A stretch of DNA of 64,000 bases from Sweltsa coloradensis (Eukaryota; Arthropoda; Insecta; Plecoptera; Chloroperlidae), in the NCBI GenBank assembly GCA_024449915.1, contig JAMZAV010000053.1:682001-746000 (forward strand), in the 5' to 3' direction. The stretch's first letter is position 1. Every line of letters starts with the position of its first letter. The notes beneath the pieces are model-generated. The model was not told the origin of the DNA and ran no database searches. It saw only the letters and a list, made by a program, of their open reading frames with translations. A program made the translations under genes and the position numbers. Positions 51,199 to 61,997 of this stretch are shown one piece after another.

Positions 51199-51614
51199 CT
51201 AGGAAAACGCTAAAATCCCGTCGCGTTGTTGAGCGAGCACCGGTACGTGCAACACGACCCGAGTACGACATTCCCATAATGTTACATACCAATAAGTCTT
51301 TAAGGTCTTGACCGATTTAGCTGAAAATTTGTAAAATAGGAGAGAATGTTGTACTTATTGACCCTGCAAAATTTCATAACGATCGAACATTTTATTTTTT
51401 AAATTTTTTTATTTAATTTTTTTTTTTTTTGCCAACGTTGGATTTTGTTCAAAAACTATACAGCAACCCGCATAGGTGGTATGTACATGTGTGCAAAATT
51501 TCAGGTCGATCAGAGAAACGGTGCGACCTGTACCGAAGCAGTAACAGAAACAAAAAAACAAAAACAGACATTCGAGCCATAAGAGTCAAGTGGAGACGCT
51601 CGCTACGCTCGCTT
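51199..51614 (-). mobile_element. Helitron-like element, variant copy 4
   Basis: On the minus strand it starts near AAGCGAGCGTAGCGAGCGTC and ends GCGACGGGATTTTAGCG, TTTT, CCTAG at 51199, followed by T. The 3' end is nearly identical to copy 2 but the body is unrelated, so different bodies share the same transposition ends. GCTCGCTCAACAACGCG near the 3' end is complementary to the start. Confidence 0.6.
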
Positions 51615-52817
51615 AATTATCAGGAAAAGACCAATCGGGTCCTATTCAATCCAACTAAATGTCGTCTTCCCGTTGCAGTTACGTGGTGCCCTAGAGTAAA
51701 AGTGGTGTGTGCAGTTACTAGGGGCACGTGGATTAAGGTGCAGTGTTCAGCGAGACTCACGCACAGCATGGTTTATTCATGAAACTACGTCCGATGGTAA
51801 TTCCGTATCGAATCCAAGTGAGCGCATTGTTCTCCGGAGATAATCGAGGAGAAAGTGCCCACCAATGTCATCTTTCACTTAATTATTGACTATTACAGTG
51901 AGCAGCACGATTTCGACTTGCATTGGATAGACTTGAAAGGGGGTGTCACCCAGACAAGTATTTCGATACTTAATGATGGACTTTTAAACTTACATTTCAC
52001 TTCACTTCCATCAACTGACATCTTTGCATTACAGGACGTTCACATATCATATCTTATCATTTCATAATGTACCCAAATATTTTTGTACCCTCTCAGTCAC
52101 GATTTAAATTTGTCTTATTAGGTCATTTTCAGCAAACAAATGATTTTTCTAATTTTTTTCTGAGATTTTTTGTATTTTTCAATTTTTTTAAGCATGATGT
52201 TTAAGGTATTTGGGACAAATTTTAGATTTTAAACTGAAGCTACAGTTTTTATTAAAATTAAAATTTTATGTGTATTTCTAAAAGAAGATTTTAATTTAAA
52301 TTTTGGTTTATTTTAGATTTTGTTTATCTCAAGAAACAGTAATATTACAATGATATTACATTTCCGGGACAATTTTTTTTCTTCACATTTTTAGCAATTT
52401 TTGCGTATGTGTAATTTCAATCTTCTCTCATAAAGGTACAATTCATCTTATTGAAATGGTGATTTTTTAAAGTTTTGTTTCAAATTCACCCCAATTTTTT
52501 ATTAATGTGGATAAACTAAAAAACTTATCACTTACCCGGATTTAAATTAATTATCTCATGTCCCTTATCATGGACGCCATGACTGAAAGAGTTAAAGGAA
52601 CGTTATTTTGCCGTAAACAATACATATTTGTCTACGTATGTGATATATAATAGGAATGCAAAACATAAATCCCAAAATCGATTCCTCTTGGAATAAAATC
52701 AATATCGTTGGTATTCGAGACTCGATTCGAACTTCGATCCCAAATGGAGCCCGCTTTTATGTTATGTCATAATACTTTGAAAAAACATAATTATAATACA
52801 TGTTTTGTATAATATTC
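51615..52817. other. Intron, with a possible decayed TTAA element
   Basis: No exon is supported. CTCTCAGTCACG near 52090 and the complement of CATGACTGAAAGAG (to 52591, then TTAA at 52592-52595) could be ends of a decayed piggyBac-like MITE of about 500 bp. The left TTAA is not preserved. The T-rich interior is consistent. Confidence 0.35.
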
Positions 52818-53140
52818 GGGAGCGAAGCTTTCCAATATTGATCTCTTTTCTGTCCATCCGTCCATCCGTCCGTCCGTCCACCGTCCGTGCTTGTGCCACT
52901 TCTCAAACCGAACATGACATCAGATTTGCATGATTTTTTTTTGCCATTTCCCCTCAATAAAAATGATACAGAATGTTTCGGTGACCATGGGGGTCAGGGG
53001 GCGTATCTATCTTCACCGAAATCTTACACATAAATACCCGGCACCTCCACCAATAACAATATTTGAACAATGGAAAGGAACGTATTATTATATAATGTTT
53101 GTATTGCTCGACGATTCCTTGCTTATGTAGCTTCGCTCCC
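52818..53140. repeat. MITE-like element with perfect 12-bp inverted ends
   Basis: GGGAGCGAAGCT at 52818 is perfectly complementary to AGCTTCGCTCCC at 53129-53140. The 323-bp interior carries a short (CCGT)n run at about 52856-52880. No clear target duplication was found. The end resembles the GAGCGAAGC motif of the Helitron-like family. Confidence 0.55.
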
Positions 53141-53448
53141 TCTTTTCAGTACACCCGTACCCGTGATTTTACGTTATTTCTGACAGACGTTGGTATTGCG
53201 GTCAAGCTACATGCATGACTAACTCGCCACGCATATTGTTATACCTCTCGCTCTGCGACAAAGATGCTGAGCTATGGAGCAAAATAGAAAACAAATCAGT
53301 TATATCGATCGTTTCTTAAAGAAGATGGCTATATGCATCACTCGCTCAAGCTAAAGTATTACAATTAATAGAACACACTTTAACATCACAATTTCTAATT
53401 TATGCGGTATTTTTTCTATTGCAAACACCATTATTATTTCGTATTAAG

Positions 53449-54944
53449 TAACTTCCTCATATGAATCACATAGCTTAGGTTTCTCCTGGACTAATCTGGA
53501 ACGATTAACTCTGGGCTTAGACGCTTGGTGTTGGCTAGTGGGCGGTATTTGAGTCTAGTGGAACCGCCATGTTATGTTCGTCAGCTACTCATTTGACAGT
53601 CTGCCGACTGCAAGCAGCCACATACGAAACGACACAATGCATGTGACAATCGAATGCGTTGGGAATGCTATGCAATTTTTGGTGAAATAAATTTCTCCTT
53701 ATCTCCATATTGCGTGTGATGTTCCTGTTGTGTTTTGACTAGTCGTCACAGTTTGTAGGTTGGCGGATGAGAATTAGATCATCACCAACCGACCATGTGT
53801 TGGGATTACGTGAGTGTGGTGCGCTTTAAAGCGACAAGATTTGTTTTAAAGTTTATCTTTATTTCACACCTTTTCGGATGAGTGTAAAGCGGAAATGTGT
53901 CTCATTGTTATTTATATATGTTTAGGTACGTCTGTACCCTCTCTACCGGACAAACGGCTCCTCCGCTAGTAATGAAATCTTAATGGGACATTCAAAATAT
54001 CTCAAGTTCGCCCCGTTACGATTTTGGGTACAATCGAAGATATATTTCTTATGAAAATTGTACTTTAACGAAGTTCTAATTTTCGTACGATTTTTTTTGT
54101 GTTCTTCGCTTTTACAGGGTTAACGGTTATTTCGATTTTAATTACAAACTTAAATGACCCTTTCGAAAGTTAATTTTTACTGTATTTATTTGTTTATTTA
54201 TTTAACGTCTATCCTAATCAATTATAAAACTGATTTACAAAAGAGAACAACTAAATAATATTAATTACACTATATAAAACTTGGACAAATCATAATAACG
54301 AATGAAGATCGTAGGAACGGTTGCAGGGAGATAGACCAAATACGTTCATCCATCAACGTGACTATAAAGTATGTTCGCGAAGCTCCAATAATGTAATAAA
54401 GCAAAACTTATTGGTTTTATAAGCAATGGAAGAAATAACTTTTTACGTGTTATTTTTTATTTATTTTATTTATTTAACGTCTAACCTATTAAGTTAAAAA
54501 CTGATTTACAAAGGATGACAAGTAAATAAATTTAATTACATTACATAAGCGCAGACACAGCAATGAACAGAGTTAAGTATAGTTTTAAATAGTAAGATAA
54601 CAACAAGGAAAGAAAAAAAAGAAACGAAAACGAAGAAAAGAAAGAAAAAAAGAAAAAAAAGAAAGAAAAGCAGTTAGTAGCAATCTGAGCGCTCTCGATC
54701 AGGCTGTTTCTACTAGTCCGCGTGAAAGATTTTCAAAATTCAAATGTTTAGCTGGCGGGGGAGGGGGACCAAAAGAAATTTTATTCTTTAAGGGCTAAAA
54801 ACCCAAAAATTATTTTTTACACGTGTTCTATAGCACAATATACACTAAATGACCGTTAAAAATTATATACTTAACTTGATTTAACACAATTAATTAATTT
54901 TGAATCAAAATGTAAATTTTTTTAGCAAAATTTCCATAAATATT
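53449..54944 (+). repeat. Tandem unit 1 (better copy)
   Basis: This is the first copy of a tandem pair with 54945-56215. It includes a decayed Helitron-like segment (53924-54395) and two copies of the 12181-type repeat (54183-54262, 54465-54545). It also holds a GAAA-rich purine run (about 54604-54670) and the reverse of the 5768-5838 repeat (54791-54854). No gene is present. Confidence 0.75.
53924..54395 (+). mobile_element. Decayed Helitron-like element, copy 5
   Basis: CGGACAAACGGCTCCTCC, GATTTTGGGTACAATCGAAG and ATATTTCTTATGAAAATTGT match the body of copies 1 and 2. The 3' end has GTTCATCCATCAACGTGAC and TGTTCGCGAAGCTCC in the same order. The exact ends are lost. Confidence 0.5.
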
Positions 54945-56215
54945 TAACTTCCTTTTATGTCACACTTAGATACTACGAGACAATCTGAAAGATTCACCTT
55001 GGCTAAACTGGTGTTGGCTTGGACGATTGAAATTACTGAAACGCCAAAATATCATTCAGCAATCATACATGCATGCAACAGCCAATACGAAACGACACAA
55101 GCAGTGACAATCGAATGCGTTAGAAGCCATAATTTAGGTGAAATTAATTAGCATCTCCATTGCGTGTGATATCCGCATAGTTTTCTAGTCGTCAAATTTG
55201 TAGTTGGCGATGAGAATAATAATCACCACGACCATGCGTTATTACGTAGTGTGGTGCGCATTTTTAAGCGACAAGATTGTTAAAGTTTATCTTTATAAAC
55301 TTTTCGATGATGTAAGCGGAAATGTTCTATTTGATTATTTATGGTTGCTCAACATGTACCTTCTTATGGACAAAGTTCTCGCTTAATGAACTTAATGAAT
55401 TCAAATATCTCAAGTTTGCCCCGTTACATGTACACAAAGATATTTTTATGAAAATTGTACTTTACAGAAGTTAATTTTCGTACGTTTTTTTGTGTTTAAC
55501 GCTTTCAGGTTAACGGTTATTTACGATTTAACTACAAATAGACCCTTCAATTAATTTTAATTATTATTTGTTTTTTATGTAACGTACTATCAATCAATTA
55601 TAAACATGATTTAAGAGAACAACTTATATTATACACTTATATAAAGACAACATAATACATGAAAATCGTGGAATGCGGTGCAGGAAGACCCAAAAGTCAT
55701 CCTCAAGTGACTTAAAGTTGTTCGCAAGTTCCAATAATGTATAAGCAAATTATTATATTTATAAGAGAAAATACTTTTTACGGTTATTTTGATTATTTAT
55801 TTATGTCACGCTAACCTTAAGTAAAAAACTGATTACAAAGGATAGACAAACTAAATTAATTACAACATAAGCGCAGTCAAGCAATGACAGAGTTAAGTAT
55901 AGTTTAAATAGTAGATAACAACTAGGAAAGAAAAAAGTACCCAAACTGTAGAAGACAGAAAGAAAAATGAAAGTGAACAGCAGTTGATCTGAGCGCTCCG
56001 ATCTGCTAGTTTACTAGTGCATGACCAGTTTTCAAAATTCAAATGTTAGCTGCGGGAGGTGATAAAATTATTTATTCTTAAATGAGATTATAAAAAATTA
56101 CAAGAGTAGAAAGTGAGTATATAGCTTGTGTGATGGTTTTATATGGTACACTGACCAGTAATAAGTATATTATTGATTAATTATATAATTTTAAGGTATA
56201 CGTAAACAAAGGTAC
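54945..56215 (+). repeat. Tandem unit 2: deletion-rich copy, probable long-read artefact
   Basis: The order of landmarks matches unit 1 throughout: CGAAACGACACAA, GACAATCGAATGCGTT, TTGCGTGTGAT, GTGTGGTGCGC, AAATATCTCAAGTTTGCCCC and AGAGTTAAGTATAGTT. It is about 15% shorter, mainly by single-base losses in homopolymers: GTAGGTTGGCGG becomes GTAGTTGGCG, CCAACCGACC becomes CCACGACC, and a G-rich run collapses. That error profile is typical of unpolished long reads. Frames here are meaningless. Confidence 0.7.
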
Positions 56216-57530
56216 CAAATTGAATGAGTTACTTAGATTTTGGAAACCTTGAAATGTTATGAACAGCCTTAGGCGCTGTAATTTTAATCTCTGACTCAGT
56301 TGCTCTCACATTAATAAACTGCGATACAAATATGTTCAATTCGTATGATGCATTTATGCAGGGAAAAAATTAAAATTAAAAACCCGGTTTTAACGACTTT
56401 AATGGAAAGATCAGTGTATGCTGATTTTTTTTAAGCTATTCCACTGGTGGCCGTAGAGTGATGTTACGTTGAGGCACCATGTGCTCTAGTTCAACATCCT
56501 CCTACAGTTCAGTGCAATGCTCTCGTTTTATGCAACACGTTCTCAAGCTGTTTTAATTATTTTATTACTTTACAACATATAAAGGGCAAACGCAATTAGG
56601 GAAAGTGTGCTTATCGATTGTTGCAATTTTTATTACTAAACTGCGCGAAAGTATAACGTATGGTAATTTAAGTCTAAGAATGACGTAAACAAAATACCGA
56701 AATTAAATAATTAGACTAGGCTATTCTTGTGTGTATGACTTGAGGTTTTTACAAGTAGATTCTCAAACCCTTTCACTATAACTGGCGGGTAAAAGTATAG
56801 TCTACCGCCAAACAAATGCATGTTTAACCGACAAAAAATTGACCACGCCCTTTTTGGTGGTTTACTTGGTCTTTTTGCATTGGAAAGTCCGAATGATAGT
56901 CATGTAGTGGCTAGGTAGAGGCTTGACGTGTTGGTGGAAATTTCAGTGACCCAGATTTGTGAAGTTTGAGTTGTTTAGTCATGCACCTACTGGTATATTG
57001 GTTTGGAGTGGGACCAACCGGTTCTGGGTTCGAATCCTGTGTGGCTGGAAAGTTGTCTGTATGCTGCGCTTAGTGGGACAAGTTATGTACATCGTATGGC
57101 GTGTGTCATAACCGGAGGCTGGGTATTACCTCAGTGTTCAGGCTAGACTTCACAGAAGTATAAGACAAGATTTAAGATGAACTTGCGCAAACACCTTTTT
57201 TAAAGTTTGTGTGCATTTTAAAATCGTGTCGTCGCTAAATCTAACGAACCCATTTTGACCTATTATTTTAACCCAACGAGTGTAATACTTTAGGATATTG
57301 TTCAAGAAAGATATGCTTAAGTCTCTATAAGACAACAATTCCAAATTTAAAATAGAAAAATCCAACAAAGCTTGGTAATTTTTATTTAGTTCAACTTTTA
57401 TTTCAAATTATGTATTCTAATTATTTTCCAAACTTTTTTCAATCTCTTTTATGGCACATTTACAGCCAGCATTAAAAAAAAATGTAAATAGGTGGTAAAA
57501 TGTCTTATACCCTTTCGAACACGGCGTATG
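56216..57530. other. Intron
   Basis: No exon is supported. TTCTGGGTTCGAATCCTGTG near 57022 is a tRNA-like B-box of a SINE head with ACCAACCGG upstream. The rest is featureless. Confidence 0.5.
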
Positions 57531-57665
57531 TGTTGGCTCGAGCGTTAAGCGCGCGACTCTGATTCGGGAGGTCTCGGGTTATAATCCCGTCGAGAACGGC
57601 AATCCTGACTGAAGGCTTTTTCCGATTTATTCCTCAGTCAAATGCAAGGGATTGAGTACTTTTAA
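57531..57665 (+). mobile_element. SINE (family A), 5' part, split by a TTAA element
   Basis: TGTTGGCTCGAGCGTTAAGC, GACTCTGATTCGGGAGGTCT and CAATCCTGACTGAAGG match the 44824 copy. The SINE stops at the TTAA of 57662-57665 and resumes at 58269. Confidence 0.85.
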
Positions 57666-58268
57666 GGCTTTTCGACCGCGTTTTTCTATTTTCCAAAATA
57701 TGCTACCATGTCAAAACATAGTGAGTTGCTTTGAAACCTGGCTATTTTAGAAAATCATAACTATTTTTTCAAATTTTTCTGATCCTGTACACGCCCAATA
57801 TCGCCATGCCACCTCAAAATAATTTCAAACTTCAATTCGCCAAGGCACACCATTCAACGTAGGGTAATGTGTTTTTGTGACATTAGTTTTCAACTGGTTT
57901 TCGATATGCTGACTGAGAGGAAAAAGATTTTTTTAAACAATTGTCTTTCTTGCGAATTTTTTCGTTTGGCGGTTGACAATCGCACGCAGAAAGACCATTG
58001 TAAAAAAAATATTTTTTTCTCTTAGTCAGCCTATAGAGAACCAGTTGAAATTTAATGTCACAAAAACACAACACCCTACGTTGAATGGTGTGCCTTGGCG
58101 AATGGAAGTTTTAAATTATTTTGAGGTGGCGATATTGGCCGTGTACTGGATCAGAAAAATTTGCAAATAAAAGTTTTGAACTTCTAAATCAGCCAGGTTT
58201 CAAAGCCATTCACTATATTTTGACTTGGTAGCCTATTTTGGAAAATAGAAAAACGCGGTTGAATAGCC
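57666..58268. mobile_element. 603-bp TTAA-flanked foldback nested in a SINE
   Basis: TTAA occurs on both sides (57662-57665 and 58269-58272). The SINE elsewhere has a single CTTAAACAGCCC at this spot, so the duplication and the exact insertion boundaries are established within the window. The ends are GGCTTTTCGACCGCGTTTTT and, as complement, GGCTATTCAACCGCGTTTTT. Arms of about 289 bp (57666-57954) and 284 bp (57985-58268) pair almost end to end around a loop of about 30 nt. TTAA duplication points to piggyBac-type transposition, but the ends differ from the CCCT family at 4084. There is no coding capacity. Confidence 0.92.
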
Positions 58269-58345
58269 TTAAACAGCCCTAGGGCATTTTTTTCAACTAC
58301 CCTAAAGGCTAAAGAGGGCACTGTGAGCTACAATGGCCATGTTGC
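58269..58345 (+). mobile_element. SINE (family A), 3' part after the insertion
   Basis: TTAAACAGCCCTAGGGC, CCTAAAGGCTAAAGAGGGCA and the family A tail continue the SINE broken at 57665. Confidence 0.8.
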
Positions 58346-61300
58346 TTGGCGAGAAGAATACAATAAAAAATAATAATTTAAAAAAAGCGTATGACTATCT
58401 TCACAAATTAAGCATTAAGAAACACCTTGGAAAGAACTTGGGATAGGATTTCCGGTATCCAGACTGTAAAAGATGAGATGCCCTTGCGAATAAGAGTACG
58501 TATTTTAGCAGTGAGCCACTTCTATCGAGATGTGATCGCGTTCTTGTCCGACATGAATATCTATTCCTCCAACTACACGCGTAATTTATGCGTAGCGCGT
58601 ATCTCAACATTACAGCAAAACCACATGGCTACATAACATTCACCTAAAACGTTCGTCCTTGAATTAAAAAAAAATCATCTCCGACTTAACATTCCTTACG
58701 TTGACAACAGCTTGACATACTTATTAGTGTGGACGCACGTGTTACAAGAGATAGATTTATTTGTTGAATGACTATCCTTTTAAGATGTGATTCTATGAAA
58801 AATAAAATACAGTTTGGCGTTATGAATATTAATGATCTCTTGCAAGAGAACAAGAATATTGTAATTTTTAATTAAATTGTTATTAAAGTTACTGTCCACT
58901 TAATCACTCAGCTGATGCTAATGTTCATACTCATTTAGATACCACAAATAAGTATTTATTGCACTCGCCGCTATGACCGTTTCATGATTAAAGGACATAA
59001 AACTAAAAGATGGATAAGCTGATGGTTCAGAGGCAAAGTGGACGAACCCACACATTCCCTTCCTGTAGATAATTTGAGTTCAAGCTAAAGCAATTCACAT
59101 AATATAGCTCAAACTGTGTTTTAGAATGTAACCTATTGCTTTTATTACATATGAACTTAAAATATCACATTTTGAAAATTTAAATTTAAAAAAAGGATCA
59201 TTACTTTAGTCTATAACACCTTATCAAAGTAATCGGTCAATTTTGCCGCTAAAACAATTTCATGTTCATGTAATCTGGATTAATTTATGTGGGTTGGTCC
59301 AAAAAGCTGATAATATTTTCCAATTTAAAATTTATATTTGAATTTGGGTAATACAGAAATGCACTTAAGTCTCCGATTTTTGTTTTTGTAGGTTATATCT
59401 CTGAAATATATTAGGTTGTTGTTGTTTATGTAACGTATTGTTTATTAGCAATATACAATAATATATTATTGATATTAGTTTTTTGTTGAATAGAATTACA
59501 GAATAATGAATCAAAGGTGTGAAAACGAGCAGTAACACACAACAATTAAAACCCAATTATTTTATATGAAAAAGTAATAATTTTTCAATAAAATGCCAGA
59601 TTGCTGCCACAGCAAATTAAGGTCTTTCATCCAACCCCCCCAAAAAAAAGACAAAAAAAAACGAAAATGTGGGTTGCTCCACTTTGATTCTGAACCCCTA
59701 ATTTTACTTTAGCAATCAATAGAACACACTTTTAAAACAAGCACATGTACGGCAGCACTCAAAATAGCAGAGATCGAAGTTCCACAATCAACAAATTGAC
59801 CAAGAAGAACCCATAAATAAAACCTTATCCACCTTATTTCATCTAATCGTATACTTAATATACTTGTTAAACACACAAAAATGCCCCTTAAAAAGGCTAG
59901 TCCCGACCCCTACTACCCACAGGGTCATCAAAACATTCAGTATCACCCTTGTTGAAGGGTAATGTCAAGGGCAATGTCAACAACCTTGCATGTTACGTAG
60001 ATTTCTATCTTGATTCGTGACACACTCACAGATAACAGGACAGAAAAGTGAAAATTACAGTTAACAAATAGTTGGGCTGTTAACCATACTAAATGCGCGA
60101 GAGACCATCCACAAAACTAAAAGCTCTTCTGATATCTGCCCACTCTGTCTAAAAAAGTAAAATAATTTGTTAAAATTGTGCTTGGATTTAACTTTGTCTG
60201 CCATGTCAGTTTATCAGTTTATTTATTTGTCTAATCTGCATAAGGAAATACATTTAAGAACAATGAAAATATTAAGTAGATACAAAAACAAATGTTAATA
60301 GAGTTTATTATATATCATAAAATTACAATAATAATCTTAATTTTATCAATGCCATATTAATTAATTGTTATTAAAACAATTAAAATTGTATAAACATATA
60401 TAATAACACTTCCATTCTACTTGATGAGAGATATCTGCAAAGAACTCAAGGTCAATATATGATTTAAAGTTTCCTTGTTGCCGAGTGCCGGCAACTATAG
60501 ATTATACCAACTGTTTAAATTGAAATGTTATGTTTCGTCGAGTCACCCACGCTTGAGAAATAGTTTCCTAAACGTCAAATAGTAAGACTCTAGGAATAGG
60601 AATATTGTAATTATCCTTTCTTTCACGCCAATATGTAAACCTCTAAGTCGGTTGCCATATTTGTGAAGACTAACAAACGTAATTCGCAACACAACATTGA
60701 TTTTTAATTTAAAATATTTATTTACACCTCATAAAAAAGTGGTGTATACATGTGTAATTACTTGGAATCTTTCAATTCTTATTAACTGACAAAATAATTT
60801 TTACAAGAAAAATCATTTCAATTGGCAGATGGGTTTTTTTATTTTTTAATATCTTAATAATTTATGAACACATCATTTTATTCTTGCTAGGCATTGTCCA
60901 GGAACAAATTTTAATAAGTGTTGATAAAAGTCACCATTCTAAATTGATTTTAATTACCTAGGAAATTAAAATTAACAATTACCATGCATAGAATTTGTTG
61001 CTAGGATAAAACTAATTAAAGATATACAAACATCCATTAACGTAACAATAATGATGTACTCGAACTACTACAACGAAGAAACTAATAAGAAAATAAATTA
61101 CTTGAAATCGTATCCGTGACACTGTTTAATTAAGTACAGAGCTCATGTTTATGTAACTTTTATTTGAACATAAGCCAAAAGCTTAATTCGTAATTATGCA
61201 ATGAACATTCTAAATTTTAATTTTAATCAATTATGCGGATATATTCAAAATTGAATATGAAGTGAATCTTTATAAATTCTATGTGTATAATCTTCTAGTA

Positions 61301-61709
61301 ATAATGTTAATATCAACCTTGCTACCAAATATATAAATTCATTGTTTCTATATCTTCTAGTGACATGACATTGGATCTGAGATTCTACTCGTTTATATTG
61401 TGGTTGGTATCAAAGCTTATAAAATGTTAAGTTCTCTATCTTTGTCTTTTTTTCTTCTTTTTATAACCACAAGAATAAAACGAAAGTCGTCATAAAACAG
61501 TGATTCTTATGAAGGTATAAGAGCATTGAAAATCTAATTTGTATTCGAAGAAGATGGAGATATTTTCGATGTTGTCGTTCTGTCATTTGTTTTTTTAAGA
61601 TATAATGGCATTGAAAATCTAATTTATTTTTGGGGAGGATTGAGACTAAGTTAGATTTTCCTTTGTGGTCATTCTGTGTTTCCTAATAATGTTTCTCCCC
61701 TTGTTCCAG
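58346..61709. other. Intron, final part
   Basis: AT-rich with no supported exon or repeat. It ends in the acceptor CCCCTTGTTCCAG at 61697-61709, with a good pyrimidine tract. Confidence 0.5.
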
Positions 61710-61817
61710 GAAACATTGGAGTCCGTGGCGCTTGACGATACAGTCAACTACGATGGAACGACGAGGGATAAACGAACAATCGGTCCACTAAGACAAATCT
61801 TCCCAAACTTATCACAG
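61710..61817 (+). CDS. Secreted small protein precursor, second coding exon
   Basis: This 108-nt exon has phase 0 at both ends, after the acceptor TTGTTCCAG and before the donor CAG/GTACGA, and encodes 36 residues in frame with the start exon. Residues 1-20 are acidic (ETLESVALDDTVNYDGTTRD), then KR, then TIGPLRQIFPNLSQ. The RDKR run is a potential furin/prohormone-convertase cleavage site. The layout of signal peptide, acidic pro-region, KR and basic-hydrophobic mature start is that of a processed secreted precursor. Read-through of the donor adds 15 codons (VRCVNEGASSVCVSP) and then a TGA stop, so a retained-intron isoform is possible. The exon is GC-richer than its flanks. I cannot name the family; the 3' end of the gene is not established. 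Confidence 0.75.
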
Positions 61818-61883
61818 GTACGATGTGTGAACGAGGGCGCTTCAAGTGTGTGCGTCAGCCCGTGAGTTATAGGTGCTCTCAAT

Positions 61884-61997
61884 CAAGTAAGCAGATGCGT
61901 GCGGTTTCGGCGGGCCAATAAGCGATCGGTATTTTAAATCGGGGACCGCTGATTGGCTGTAATCCACCCGTCGGTGACGTCAGCATCTGCTTACTTG
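61884..61997. promoter_or_regulatory. Palindromic GC-rich block with CCAAT boxes and CRE
   Basis: CAAGTAAGCAGATGC at 61884-61898 is perfectly complementary to 61983-61997. Between them are CCAAT (61915-61919), its complement ATTGG (61952-61956) in mirrored position, and a perfect CRE TGACGTCA (61975-61982). It lies 67 bp after the donor of the second coding exon. It may be an intronic enhancer, an alternative promoter, or a small foldback transposon carrying such motifs. Confidence 0.4.

Noticed and set aside
51429..51782. 117-codon plus-strand frame
   Set aside because: Most of it lies within Helitron-like copy 4, no motif is recognisable, and the base pattern is not coding-like.
54957..55386. 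Frames of 60-64 codons in tandem unit 2
   Set aside because: This unit is full of apparent single-base deletions, so reading frames there carry no information.
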